A DNA stretch of 34,196 nt from a virus: IMG/VR virus record IMGVR_UViG_3300037517_001919, positions 1 through 34,196 of that record. One strand, written 5' to 3'. Position 1 is the stretch's first letter; every line of letters starts with the position of its first letter. Under the pieces are notes generated by a model, which made no database searches, was not told the DNA's origin, and was given only the letters and a program-made list of their open reading frames with translations. The position numbers and the translations under genes were made by a program. This document shows, piece after piece, positions 7,065-15,460 of this stretch.

Positions 7065-8088
7065 TAAAGTATTAAAAGCTGAATTTATTTATAATAAGGA
7101 TAGTGAGAGGGGTACTTTAAATAGTCAGTTTTATAAGTTAGCTATAAATCTAACTAAAGTGATGTTAAACTTTCATTATGTCGTAAAATACAATTTAATC
7201 GATAAAAATAATCTTTACGATATAAATTATTTAGCAGTAGATAAAAAGGCTACTCTAACAGGAATAACTTTATTAAACCACTTATACAATTTATATTTTG
7301 TAGATAGTGATAGGGCTGCCTCTAATTATCATAAAGCTTATAGAGATTTAACAACTTCATTATTAAGTAATTTAGAGACTTTTACTAAATTTAACTACTC
7401 TCCAATATCTTGTGGTGAGAATAGTCTTGGTACATTTGAGTATATAAGTCTTGACGTTATGTCTAATGATATTTTAACTTCAATGTTATTTGATTTAAAT
7501 CCAAAATTTAATAAGATGAGATTGAATACTAGAGGAAGTGAAATTAATAATGGTCCTTTATTTAAAGAACTTACAGTAATTTCTTTCCTATTATCTAGAG
7601 GTATAGTAAATAAAATGGGGAGTGCTGCTAATATTATTGATTTAACTATAGTTCTTAATAATGATGGCTATAATTTTATCAAAGATTCTTACATATTAAA
7701 CAAGTTAACTTTCCTAACTGTTGATTATACTAATTCTAATACTGGTAATAATTTGCGTAAGTATTTCTTTAATACTCACGATATTATAAATAAGCTACAA
7801 CAAAGTGAAAATAAAGACTTCTTAGATACGATATTAAATAGTTTTAATAAATTTTCTACAAGTCAGTATAAAAAACCAAAAATAGAAGATATTATTATTG
7901 AAAAAGTTAATAACATTGTAATCGATGGGGTTGCTTTAAAAGAACAATATCCTTATAGCCAAATTGAAAATACTATTAGTGATCTTCAAGTAGCAAAACA
8001 GAATATAAGTAAATTACCTGAATCAAAACCTACCCAAGCATTATTTAACAAAATTAAATCAAAAGCTAATGAATATCTTGCTCAATAA
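7057..8088 (+). CDS. Phage protein of unknown function (343 aa)
   Basis: I chose ATG 7057 (MYDKVLKAEF) over the in-frame TTG at 7048 because it keeps an 8-base overlap with the gene before and ATG is the normal start here. The protein is rich in Asn, Leu and Lys and mostly helical, with no Cys cluster, Walker motif or membrane segment. The last 60 residues look like a coiled coil (SDLQVAKQNISKL and following). No family is recognised. Its end overlaps the next gene by 20 bases. Confidence 0.65.
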   Translation: MYDKVLKAEFIYNKDSERGTLNSQFYKLAINLTKVMLNFHYVVKYNLIDKNNLYDINYLAVDKKATLTGITLLNHLYNLYFVDSDRAASNYHKAYRDLTTSLLSNLETFTKFNYSPISCGENSLGTFEYISLDVMSNDILTSMLFDLNPKFNKMRLNTRGSEINNGPLFKELTVISFLLSRGIVNKMGSAANIIDLTIVLNNDGYNFIKDSYILNKLTFLTVDYTNSNTGNNLRKYFFNTHDIINKLQQSENKDFLDTILNSFNKFSTSQYKKPKIEDIIIEKVNNIVIDGVALKEQYPYSQIENTISDLQVAKQNISKLPESKPTQALFNKIKSKANEYLAQ

Positions 8089-8467
8089 CGGAAATACATC
8101 TGTAAGAATTAACTTTAAACACCTAAACGGTGAATTTAATAAGAAAACTAACCAATTCGAACCTTTTAAAATTCGTACTACAGTTGTTACAACTCATGTC
8201 GTAGATAAAATTACTGGTAAGGAAACTCATTATAGTGCTACATCAGGTAGACTATTTCATAAAGATACTTTCAATAAGAGGTTAGGAAGATATAGGGCTT
8301 TCAAAAAGCTTATGTTTGACTTAAATGTGAAGAAGGTATTCACTAAAGAAGAACGTAGATTCTTATGGAAACAATTCTTTGCTACGTCCCCAAGCTGGGA
8401 AAATATCTTTAATAAAATAGGAGCTACTAACCATAGTAATACTCCTAAAATGGTAATAGCGCTGTAA
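8069..8467 (+). CDS. Basic protein of unknown function (132 aa)
   Basis: The protein is strongly basic. An N-terminal strand region (residues about 10-55) is followed by an Arg/Lys-rich helical part (RLGRYRAFKKLM, KEERRFLWKQFF), suggesting nucleic-acid contact. No known domain is recognised. It is the last gene before a terminator-like hairpin whose 5' arm includes the TAA stop region, so it closes the transcription unit ahead of the DNA polymerase. Confidence 0.6.
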   Translation: MNILLNNGNTSVRINFKHLNGEFNKKTNQFEPFKIRTTVVTTHVVDKITGKETHYSATSGRLFHKDTFNKRLGRYRAFKKLMFDLNVKKVFTKEERRFLWKQFFATSPSWENIFNKIGATNHSNTPKMVIAL

Positions 8468-8487
8468 TAATATTTACAGTATTTTTT
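8462..8487 (+). terminator. Terminator-like hairpin upstream of DNA polymerase
   Basis: CTGTAA (8462-8467) pairs with TTACAG (8474-8479) around a six-base loop. A run of six T follows (8482-8487). The stem is short and AT-rich, so termination may be partial. Its position at the end of one gene block, and 17 bases before the polymerase ATG, fits a transcription boundary or attenuator. Confidence 0.5.
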
Positions 8488-8503
8488 ATAAAAACCCTTT
8501 TCA

Positions 8504-10408
8504 ATGATCTACTTTTTATCAAAACAAACTAAAATTCCAGATTCTAATACTACACCATTAATAGAAGAATGTACTCTAGAAGATATTCTTGAATATTTTA
8601 AAGATTATAAAGATTATATTGGTGTAGATACTGAAACTGAAGGTAAGGATTATCATTATAAAAAGATACTAACCTTACAATTAGGAGATGCTGAAAATCA
8701 ATTTGTAATTGATTGTAGGCATTATAATATCCTATTATTTAAAGATATACTTGAGAAAAATAAGCTTATCTTACATAATAGTAAATTTGATTATAAATTC
8801 TTTAAAGCTGCTGGTATCAATATAGAAAATATATACGATACTATGCTAGCTGAATGTGTAATATATTGTGGTTATCCTAAGTGGGGATATGGTCTTAGTG
8901 CATTAACTACTCGTTACTGTAATGTAACATTAGATAAGACGATAAGAGGAGAATTCTTTCTTACTAAGAGTAATCCTTTTACGTTAAATCAAATATTATA
9001 TGCCGCACGAGATGTAACATATCTCCACGAGATAAAAGCAAAACAAGAGGATTTCATTAATAAGTATTCTTTAAACTATGTAGTAGCTTTAGAGAATAGT
9101 GTAGTTAAAGCTCTAGCTGATATAGAGTACAATGGTATGTACTTAGATAGTAAAGATTGGTTAGAAATAGCTGAAGAAAATGAGGGTAAACTTATACATA
9201 TCGAAATAGAGCTAGATGATATACTACTTAATGATCCTAATCTTAAGAACAAAATAGTTCGTAATGAACAGCTTGATTTATTTGAGACTAATCTTAGAAA
9301 GACTAAAATAAATTATGGCTCTCCACTTCAAATAACTAAAGTACTTAACCTATTAAACTTAACCTTTGAAGATACTAGTGATAGGAGCTTATCGAAGCTT
9401 CAAAAGAGTCACTTATTTATCCCTAAGCTACAAGAATACCGTGAGGTTAAGACTGCTGTGGAGAGATATGGTAGGCTCTTTCTTAATAATATTAATAAGT
9501 ATACTAATCGTGTACATACAGATTTTTGGCAGGTACTTAATACAGGACGTATTTCATCTGGGAATGATGAGATGAATGCTCCTAATCTACAGAATATACC
9601 AGCATCTAATAGATATAGGAATTGCTTTAAAGCTAGACCTGGATTTATGTGGGTATCAGTAGATTATTCTTCTCAAGAATTAAGATTAATGGCTGATGGT
9701 AGTAATGAAGATGCTTTTATTGATTGTATCAATAGGGGTGAGGATTTACACTGTTATGCTGGATCAATAATGTTTAAAAGGCCCATAACCAAGGCTGATA
9801 AAGATCTTAGAAATAAAGCTAAGACTATTAACTTTGGTAAACCGTATGGTATGGGACCATTTAAACTAGCAGATACATTAAGTATATCAATTCAGGAAGC
9901 TGAGGATCTATTTAGAGTATATGCTGAATCATTCCCTAAACTTAATAAATGGCTTGATTCACAAGCTAATTTTGCTTTAACTAATGGTTATTCACTAACA
10001 TTTGCCCCAGCATTGCGTAGGAGATGGTACCCTGAGATTAAAACTTATCTAGAATTAAAGTCTAAACAAACTCTTGATAAAGAAGAGTGGAAAGAGATGG
10101 GTAAGATTAAAGGTCAGATACTACGTAATGGTATGAACATGCCAATTCAGGGTAGTGGCGCAGATATATGTAAAGAAGCTTTAGTAGAAGTTAGAAACTT
10201 AGTAAAGGAATATAATAACAAGTATAATGAAGAGGTAGCATATTTAATATGTACTGTTCATGATGCGGTTGATGTTGAAGTTAGAGAAGATCTAGCTGAA
10301 ATATTCTGTAAAGAAATGTCTACTTTAATGATTGAGGTAGGAAATAAATATGTTAAAAACGTAAAAATGGATGTAGATCCTACGATCACCAGAAATTGGA
10401 CCAAATAA
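8504..10408 (+). CDS. polA: DNA polymerase I, family A (3'-5' exonuclease plus polymerase)
   Basis: This is the replicative polymerase of the phage: 634 residues, T7-like size. The N-terminal exonuclease domain has Exo I (GVDTETEG, about residue 42), Exo II (HNSKFDYKFF) and Exo III (AARDVTYL), so proofreading looks intact. The polymerase domain shows motif A VDYSSQELR with D387, motif B around N437-G445 (KAKTINFGKPYG), and motif C VHDAVD with H586-D587. A primer-grip-like QNIPAS precedes motif A. No 5'-3' exonuclease domain is fused; that activity is supplied by the separate FEN-type gene at 25190. No intein interrupts the motifs. A terminator-like hairpin lies just upstream. Confidence 0.97.
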   Translation: MIYFLSKQTKIPDSNTTPLIEECTLEDILEYFKDYKDYIGVDTETEGKDYHYKKILTLQLGDAENQFVIDCRHYNILLFKDILEKNKLILHNSKFDYKFFKAAGINIENIYDTMLAECVIYCGYPKWGYGLSALTTRYCNVTLDKTIRGEFFLTKSNPFTLNQILYAARDVTYLHEIKAKQEDFINKYSLNYVVALENSVVKALADIEYNGMYLDSKDWLEIAEENEGKLIHIEIELDDILLNDPNLKNKIVRNEQLDLFETNLRKTKINYGSPLQITKVLNLLNLTFEDTSDRSLSKLQKSHLFIPKLQEYREVKTAVERYGRLFLNNINKYTNRVHTDFWQVLNTGRISSGNDEMNAPNLQNIPASNRYRNCFKARPGFMWVSVDYSSQELRLMADGSNEDAFIDCINRGEDLHCYAGSIMFKRPITKADKDLRNKAKTINFGKPYGMGPFKLADTLSISIQEAEDLFRVYAESFPKLNKWLDSQANFALTNGYSLTFAPALRRRWYPEIKTYLELKSKQTLDKEEWKEMGKIKGQILRNGMNMPIQGSGADICKEALVEVRNLVKEYNNKYNEEVAYLICTVHDAVDVEVREDLAEIFCKEMSTLMIEVGNKYVKNVKMDVDPTITRNWTK

Positions 10409-10419
10409 CTTAAACACTT

Positions 10420-11385
10420 ATGAGTATAGAATTAGATTCATACATAAATAGAATAGAACCAACTCAAGAAGAATTAAAAGCTTTAGAGAAAAAATATCCT
10501 AATATACCTATTAAATATATTAAGGTATATAAATTTGGAGAAGCTTATTATATAGAATGTACAGGATTTGTACACTCTATGGCGGGAGATATAAATCTTT
10601 TAATAGAATCTAATTCTGTATTAGAAGACGCTACAGCAGCTAAACTCCCTATACTATTACGTGATGATGCTTTATTCTCAATATCAGATAAAGAATCACC
10701 ATATATAACGAGTCAATTTCATTTACTAAATCGTATAAAAGAATTAATACCTAGAGAGGTAGAAATAAAAAACATTATATATGGTATGTTTCAACCAATA
10801 ACTGTTAAATTTTCAATAGAAAATTCAGAAGTTTATAATAGAGACTTTTTTAATAAGTGGATGCATTATCATAGGATAGGTGATAAAGGTTATTTAAATG
10901 TGTTGCTAGATTATATTAAAAATATATCTAATAGTAAAGAGATTCTATCATCTGGATACCATGAATATTGTTTGAAGGGAAACTATATAGATAACCTTAC
11001 TACAAATTTCTATATTGGGTTAGATGATTTAGAGGAGAAGATAAAGAATATGTTTGGTACTATTTATTATATAAAAAGACAATTTCTTGATAGAATATCA
11101 CCTACAAATACTTTAAGAGAAGTATTTACTACACATAATACTATGATAGATAGTTTAAGAAATATTGCTTATAGAAACTTCGATGCTTGTCCTTTAGAAA
11201 GTACAATTTTAGATACCTTAAAAAGGGTTATATTAGAAGAACAAAAATTATTAAGCGCTAATAATGAGAAAAATACAAAATCCAAAACTAGTAAGCAAAT
11301 TATCTCGCCACCTGTGTCCAGATACGATGGAACGCAATTTACACCAACCCCAGCTTGGGCATCAATCTGGAAGACTAAAATTTAA
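10420..11385 (+). CDS. Phage protein of unknown function (321 aa)
   Basis: No family is recognised. An N-terminal mixed region with strands (IKYIKVYKFGEAYYIECTGF) is followed by a long helical middle with many charged residues. The C-terminal tail is Lys/Ser/Thr-rich and ends PTPAWASIWKTKI. The gene lies between the polymerase (11 bases upstream) and a zinc-ribbon gene, so a replication-associated role is possible but not shown. Its last 122 bases overlap another open frame that starts at 11264. The codons in that tail are less AT-biased than the rest of the gene. Confidence 0.7.
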   Translation: MSIELDSYINRIEPTQEELKALEKKYPNIPIKYIKVYKFGEAYYIECTGFVHSMAGDINLLIESNSVLEDATAAKLPILLRDDALFSISDKESPYITSQFHLLNRIKELIPREVEIKNIIYGMFQPITVKFSIENSEVYNRDFFNKWMHYHRIGDKGYLNVLLDYIKNISNSKEILSSGYHEYCLKGNYIDNLTTNFYIGLDDLEEKIKNMFGTIYYIKRQFLDRISPTNTLREVFTTHNTMIDSLRNIAYRNFDACPLESTILDTLKRVILEEQKLLSANNEKNTKSKTSKQIISPPVSRYDGTQFTPTPAWASIWKTKI

Positions 11386-11458
11386 AAATAAATTAAGGTC
11401 TAAGGCTAGAATTGAAGAATTAGATGCTTATTTCTTATACAAAAACATATTCATTTAA
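11264..11458 (+). CDS. Possible overlapping small basic gene (64 aa)
   Basis: This frame starts inside the 3' end of the preceding gene and extends to 11458, two bases before the next ATG. The part beyond the overlap (FKNKLRSKARIEELDAYFLY) uses codons typical of this genome and would otherwise be unexplained DNA. The overlapped part (KIQNPKLVSKLSRHLCPD) is basic. It could be an independent gene, the product of a frameshift from the gene before, or a trace of a frameshift mutation. It is listed as a candidate only. Confidence 0.45.
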   Translation: MRKIQNPKLVSKLSRHLCPDTMERNLHQPQLGHQSGRLKFKNKLRSKARIEELDAYFLYKNIFI

Positions 11459-11460
11459 CT

Positions 11461-11661
11461 ATGAGCGGAGAACCAAAACTAGTAAAAGAATGTACTAATT
11501 GCTTTAATACTAGAGAAATTTGGAATGGGAAAGAAATGATACCATGCCCAGATTGTACTGACTCTTCTTTTAAGAGTCAAGATTATCAAACTATAAAAAA
11601 GAAAATATTAGATGAAAACTTAAAAGATGAAGGTAACATTGAACTTGAAAAAATTGATTGA
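11461..11661 (+). CDS. Small zinc-ribbon protein
   Basis: The protein has 66 residues with a clear four-cysteine ribbon: CTNC (C11, C14) and CPDC (C29, C32) separated by 14 residues, as in structural zinc ribbons. A charged helical tail follows. Such small ribbons in phages often bind nucleic acid or a replication or transcription partner. It lies among replication genes and overlaps the next start by 35 bases. The zinc binding is inferred from the cysteine spacing. Confidence 0.75.
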   Translation: MSGEPKLVKECTNCFNTREIWNGKEMIPCPDCTDSSFKSQDYQTIKKKILDENLKDEGNIELEKID

Positions 11662-12196
11662 GCTGAAAATTAATGCCACTCAATACCTTTTACTATTAGC
11701 TATTACGCATGATAAATTAGATAATATGTTAAAATATGTTCTATTTAATGATCTGGATCTATATACATTACAATCTCTAAAAGTATTAGAGATAAAGGAT
11801 ATTACAAAATTAACGTTTTCTATTAGACCTGAAAATATAGCGGAAGCTAAGAAATTACTATCTATAGATAACATAGTTTGGGTTCGTGAGTGGTTAGACT
11901 TATGGCCTGAGGGTGTTAAATCTATGGGATATTATGTTAAAAGTAATGTGGAAAGTGTTGAAACCAAAATGGAGGCTTTCATCCATAAGCATGATTATAA
12001 CAAAAATGTAATTATGACTGCCACCAGTAAGTACATCGAAGAGATGAGACATAAGGGGTGGAAAGGTATGCAGCTAGCACAGTACTTTATCGAAAAAAAT
12101 AAAAGTAGTACCCTTGAAACTTATTGTAGAGAAGTTACTCGTGTTGAAGATCACGAGTCTAGAATTATAGATGACTTCAATGGGATATCTGCTTAA
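11627..12196 (+). CDS. Unknown protein in helicase-loader position
   Basis: The protein has 189 residues. The N-terminal half starts with a basic strand and a hydrophobic helix (INATQYLLLLAITHDK), resembling the winged-helix starts seen in some phage replisome organisers. The C-terminal half is helical and charged, with YIEEMRHKGWKGMQLAQYF and a final acidic stretch. It directly precedes the DnaB-like helicase (21 bases), the usual place for a helicase loader or replication initiator in phages. That role is inferred from position and a weak resemblance; no ATPase motif is present. Confidence 0.65.
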   Translation: MKVTLNLKKLIELKINATQYLLLLAITHDKLDNMLKYVLFNDLDLYTLQSLKVLEIKDITKLTFSIRPENIAEAKKLLSIDNIVWVREWLDLWPEGVKSMGYYVKSNVESVETKMEAFIHKHDYNKNVIMTATSKYIEEMRHKGWKGMQLAQYFIEKNKSSTLETYCREVTRVEDHESRIIDDFNGISA

Positions 12197-12217
12197 TTAA
12201 CTTAATAACCAAAACGA

Positions 12218-13279
12218 ATGCTTTTTGATGACGCGTGGCATAAACTTCAAAGTAATAGAAACAATGAAATTAATGCCATACCATTCGGTTTTAAAAAATT
12301 TGAACAGTACTTACCTGGAATTCTAAAAAAGCATTATTATATCTTAACAGCTAACGCTGGAGTAGGTAAGAGTCAGATAACTGACTTTATGTTCTTATAT
12401 CAACCATTCAATTACTGGTTACAACATAAAGATAAATTTGATATAGAGATACACTATTTCTCCTTAGAAATGGATCGTGAAAGCAAGATTATTGCTGGTA
12501 TGGCTAAACGCCTATACGAAGAACATAGATTAAGAGTATCACCTACACAATTATTATCTTTTAACCGTAACAAATTACCAGCTCATATCTTTGATGCCGT
12601 ATATAAAACTAGAGAATATTTTGAATTACTGTCATCGAAAGTAAAATTTTATGACGATCAAATGACTCCAACTCATATAAATGACATCGTACAAAAATAC
12701 GCCAAAGAAAATGGTAAAGAGGTAACTAGAACGGTAGATGGGCATGTCTACTTTGATAAATACATTCCTAATAATCCTAATAAATTTGTTATTTTTATTA
12801 CTGACCACCTTGCTGAATTAGACCTTGAAAGAGGTTTAGATCTAAAAGGAACAATTGAACGTCACAGTGACAATAATAGAAAGAACAGAAATAAATATGG
12901 ATTTACTTTCATAGATGTACAGCAGCAAATGGCTGCTAAAGAAGATCAAGAGTTTTACCAAGGGCTTAGTATAATAACCAAACTGGAACCAAGTTTACAT
13001 GGTCTGGGAGAGAGTAAATTAACTCAACGGAAAGCAAACATAGTATTAGGACTATTTGCGCCTAATAGGTTTGAAATCCCAGAATATAGGGGATATAATA
13101 TTAAAGCTTTACAAGATAACTTCAGATCTTTATCTATATTAAAGAATAGGAATGGTGTCTCAAATGTTCACACTGGACTTTACTTCGATGGTGCTACAAA
13201 TTACTTTGAAGAATTACCACGAGGTACAGAAATGACAACAGCTTTTTATGAAGAACTTAGGAAAAGAACCAAAGATTGA
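12218..13279 (+). CDS. DnaB-like SF4 replicative helicase
   Basis: This is a RecA-fold helicase of 353 residues. The Walker A is ANAGVGKSQ (K51, S52). FSLEMDRE is the conserved segment after the first strands of DnaB-family proteins, a Walker B-like strand ends KFVIFITDHLAEL, and a Gln-rich sensor follows (FIDVQQQMAAKE). There is no long N-terminal domain and no fused primase, unlike T7 gp4; the primase is a separate gene at 15497. It probably unwinds DNA at the fork together with the family A polymerase. Its 3' end overlaps the DUF1599-like gene by 32 bases. Confidence 0.88.
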   Translation: MLFDDAWHKLQSNRNNEINAIPFGFKKFEQYLPGILKKHYYILTANAGVGKSQITDFMFLYQPFNYWLQHKDKFDIEIHYFSLEMDRESKIIAGMAKRLYEEHRLRVSPTQLLSFNRNKLPAHIFDAVYKTREYFELLSSKVKFYDDQMTPTHINDIVQKYAKENGKEVTRTVDGHVYFDKYIPNNPNKFVIFITDHLAELDLERGLDLKGTIERHSDNNRKNRNKYGFTFIDVQQQMAAKEDQEFYQGLSIITKLEPSLHGLGESKLTQRKANIVLGLFAPNRFEIPEYRGYNIKALQDNFRSLSILKNRNGVSNVHTGLYFDGATNYFEELPRGTEMTTAFYEELRKRTKD

Positions 13280-13541
13280 AAAACAAATTAAACAAGAACT
13301 AAAACAGATAGAGAAGTTATTAATTAGAAAAAACCGTTCGTATGGAGATTCTATTAATAACCCTATACTTGTATTTGGTATCCAACAAAACAAAGATAAC
13401 TTAAATGTACAACAATTCGCTATTTGTTGTAGATTAGATGATAAGTTAGCTAGGTTAAAAAACGGAGGTATTACTAAAGACACTATGGATACCATAGATG
13501 ATATTATAGGATATCTCATAAGACTAAAAATAGCATTATGA
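13248..13541 (+). CDS. DUF1599-like (nucleotide modification associated domain 1) protein
   Basis: This 97-residue all-alpha protein has the segments KNRSYGDSINNP, CCRLDDKLARLKNG and DTIDDIIGYLIRL. They match the pattern of DUF1599, a small family related to MazG-type nucleotide pyrophosphatases and found near nucleotide-modification genes. The acidic residues in RLDD and DTIDD are the likely metal ligands. It overlaps the helicase by 32 bases and the next gene by 4 bases. The substrate is unknown: hydrolysis of an unwanted dNTP, or supply of a precursor for modified bases, are both possible. Confidence 0.7.
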   Translation: MKNLGKEPKIEKQIKQELKQIEKLLIRKNRSYGDSINNPILVFGIQQNKDNLNVQQFAICCRLDDKLARLKNGGITKDTMDTIDDIIGYLIRLKIAL

Positions 13542-13894
13542 TAAAAATTATAGATCCAGCACTAGAACCATTCTTCTTAGAAGTAGACAAATCAGGTATA
13601 ATGATTAAGGAGAATGTAGAAGACAAACATGGTAAACTTACTAAAGTAATTAATCATGTTCGTGTACATGAAATTTCACATGCTCTTGGCTTTATTTCAG
13701 ATCAGATATTCTTCAGGGAGAATATGGGTCAGGAAATGGGTATTAAAGAGTTTGTGGAAGGTAAACAAAATCAATTTAACTCTTTAATTTCAGCTTTTGA
13801 GCCTAGACAAATTACAGCTGCCACTGAAACCGAGGAAACCATTGAGGCAGAACCCCAAGAGGTTGCTGATTTACAGCAAACCGAAAACGGGTAA
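13538..13894 (+). CDS. Small protein with acidic tail, unknown function
   Basis: The protein has 118 residues. The folded part (1-85) begins with a strand MIKIIDPALEPFFLEV and includes INHVRVHEISHALGF. The HEISH string looks like HExxH, but it lies in a protein this small with no other protease feature. The C-terminal 30 residues form an acidic disordered tail (TEETIEAEPQEVADLQQTEN). The DNA of this tail (13797-13894) also encodes, in another frame, the N-terminus and P-loop of the next protein. An acidic tail next to SSB and recombinase genes may mediate protein contacts. Confidence 0.65.
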   Translation: MIKIIDPALEPFFLEVDKSGIMIKENVEDKHGKLTKVINHVRVHEISHALGFISDQIFFRENMGQEMGIKEFVEGKQNQFNSLISAFEPRQITAATETEETIEAEPQEVADLQQTENG

Positions 13895-14534
13895 AACCAC
13901 ATTAGTTTCTAAACTAGAAAACTGTTTTATATTAGACTTAGAGAGAGGTTCTGAATTCTTAGAATGTATCTCTCTACCAGCAGATAATATTGAAGATATT
14001 AAGACTATAGGGAAGGCTATAAAAGAAGCTGATTACCCTTATAGTTACTTTGTAATAGATACCGTTACTAAATTAGAAGAACTGTGCTTACCACTAGCAC
14101 TTGACCTTTATAAACAAACCCCTATGGGTAGAGCATTTTCGGGGGATAATGTTCTGTCCTTACCAAATGGGGCTGGTTATTATTGGTTAAGAGAAGCTTT
14201 TAGTAAAGTACTAAATTACTTGGAAACTTTAGCTCCTACAATTATTATGTTAGGTCACGTACTTGATAAAGTTGTAGAAGTTAAAGGTAAAGAAGTAAAT
14301 GCTTCTGATATAGATTTAACTGGTAAATTAAAACGAATTGCCTGTCAGGATGCTGATGCTATAGGCTTTTTGTACAGGGATGGTAATAATACCTACCTTA
14401 ACTTCAACTCATCAGATACTGTTACTTGTGGAGCAAGACCAGACCATTTAAAAGGACAAAACATCCTTTTAGGTGAAGGTGATGCTCAAGGTAACTTAAT
14501 TTCAACCCATTGGAATAAAATATTTATAAACTAA
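13797..14534 (+). CDS. Sak4-like RecA-fold ATPase (AAA_24 type), non-ATG start
   Basis: This is a P-loop ATPase related to phage Sak4/RecA-like single-strand annealing or recombination factors. The Walker A is SKPKTGKT (residues 27-34, with Ser in place of the first Gly), followed by the typical FILDLERGSEF. The Walker B strand is SYFVIDTVTKLEEL, and a sensor-like strand is IIMLGHVLDK. The frame has no ATG before the P-loop: it opens after a TAA at 13785-13787, and the candidate starts are TTG 13797, 13842 or 13863. I give the longest. It overlaps the preceding gene by 98 bases. Its position just before the SSB-like gene fits a role on single-stranded DNA. Confidence 0.85.
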   Translation: MSLDKLQLPLKPRKPLRQNPKRLLIYSKPKTGKTTLVSKLENCFILDLERGSEFLECISLPADNIEDIKTIGKAIKEADYPYSYFVIDTVTKLEELCLPLALDLYKQTPMGRAFSGDNVLSLPNGAGYYWLREAFSKVLNYLETLAPTIIMLGHVLDKVVEVKGKEVNASDIDLTGKLKRIACQDADAIGFLYRDGNNTYLNFNSSDTVTCGARPDHLKGQNILLGEGDAQGNLISTHWNKIFIN

Positions 14535-14538
14535 AGAA

Positions 14539-14841
14539 ATGCGAAAAACAAACAACACACCTAGAAAAACTACCTCAACTTCATCAAAGACCACAACAAC
14601 TTCAATGGTTTCGGATTACCTACGTACTAATCGTAATGCTTCAGATTCTGAAGTTTACATGCATATATTAAAGCAAAACAAAATTCCTGTAACTAAGACT
14701 ACTATCAGTAAGTTCTTCTCTGACTACAAGAGCTATCCTAGCTTCCGATCAGTAATTGAGATTTCTAGACAGGTACGAATGTCTATGCGCCCACGTACTA
14801 CTAAAGGTACGATACTGCCTACCCGTAAAAAAGTATCCTAA
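14539..14841 (+). CDS. Small basic Thr/Ser-rich protein, possibly DNA-binding
   Basis: The protein has 100 residues. A low-complexity basic tail (Arg, Lys, Thr, Ser; residues 1-22) is followed by a helical section, VSDYLRTNRNASDSEVYMHI and ITKTTISKFF-like, with a helix-turn-helix look. The protein ends in an Arg/Lys-rich tail (MRPRTTKGTILPTRKKVS). It is very basic and lies between the Sak4-like ATPase and the SSB-like gene, so DNA binding is plausible. No family is identified. The gap downstream (14842-14882) is A-rich and may hold a promoter or leader for the SSB-like gene; nothing definite is seen. Confidence 0.65.
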   Translation: MRKTNNTPRKTTSTSSKTTTTSMVSDYLRTNRNASDSEVYMHILKQNKIPVTKTTISKFFSDYKSYPSFRSVIEISRQVRMSMRPRTTKGTILPTRKKVS

Positions 14842-14882
14842 GTAAATCAACAAAAATAACTTTAACAAAAACATTTTTAAAC

Positions 14883-15446
14883 ATGAGTTTATTTAACGAA
14901 TCAATTTTAGACAGCTCCCCTAGTGGAGATTCATTGTATCTCTCTAAAGGTATTAATTCTGATGTTATGATTGGAGCAATCGAAGGTGTAATTCCTGAGA
15001 CTGGTGCTCCTTATATCTCTGTAGCCTTATTTAAGAAAGAATCTAACCCTGAAACAGATAGTAGAGTCTTCAAATTCTACATGTCTGAGAAAGCTCAGGG
15101 TAAATCACTTGAAAAGCTAATCCACTTAGCTAAAGAAGTGATTAGTAAGGAAGATATTAGAAATATTAATAATAACTCTAAGACATTAGAAGAGTTTGCC
15201 TCACATCTTTCAGCAGCTTTGAAAGGAGCTACTATTAAATGGTTTAAGCTTTGCGCTGAACAGTATATTAATGCTGAAGGTAAAATAAGAGATAGATTAA
15301 CTATCGGTTTACCACGATTTGCTTCACAGAAAGAGACATGCCCATTGAAATGGGATGAAACCAAGTCTCATGACTATAAGCGTCTTGACACTAGTGCTAC
15401 AGTAGGTAGTACAGCTAAAGAGAAATCAGATGGTTTACCATTCTAA
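14883..15446 (+). CDS. ssb: Single-stranded DNA-binding protein-like
   Basis: The protein has 187 residues. It has a strand-rich middle (GAIEGVIPETGAPYISVALF; RVFKFYMSE) and a later strand segment (ATIKWFKLC...DRLTIGLPRF), followed by a disordered Ser/Thr/Lys region. The last residues, KSDGLPF, end like the acidic D-x-[IL]-P-F tips of SSB proteins that recruit partners. The fold assignment rests on that tail, the size and the position between the recombinase-like ATPase and the primase. A stable hairpin lies 14 bases after its stop. It is preceded by an A-rich leader, in keeping with strong expression. Confidence 0.72.
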   Translation: MSLFNESILDSSPSGDSLYLSKGINSDVMIGAIEGVIPETGAPYISVALFKKESNPETDSRVFKFYMSEKAQGKSLEKLIHLAKEVISKEDIRNINNNSKTLEEFASHLSAALKGATIKWFKLCAEQYINAEGKIRDRLTIGLPRFASQKETCPLKWDETKSHDYKRLDTSATVGSTAKEKSDGLPF

Positions 15447-15460
15447 AACATTTAATGTTG

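Noticed and set aside
9366-9575. Hydrophobic 69-residue frame inside the DNA polymerase gene
   Set aside because: It lies wholly inside the family A polymerase, whose motifs run through this stretch in the main frame; the hydrophobicity is a by-product of reading AT-rich codons out of frame.
13676-13690. HEISH string as a zincin protease in the 118-residue protein
   Set aside because: The protein is too small, with no supporting helix or third ligand; the string is probably chance.
13880-13900. +1 frameshift at GGG TAA joining the acidic-tail protein to the Sak4-like ATPase
   Set aside because: The ATPase frame upstream of that point already encodes the conserved start of the P-loop (IYSKPKTG), so a shift at the stop would remove it. 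A non-ATG start is simpler.
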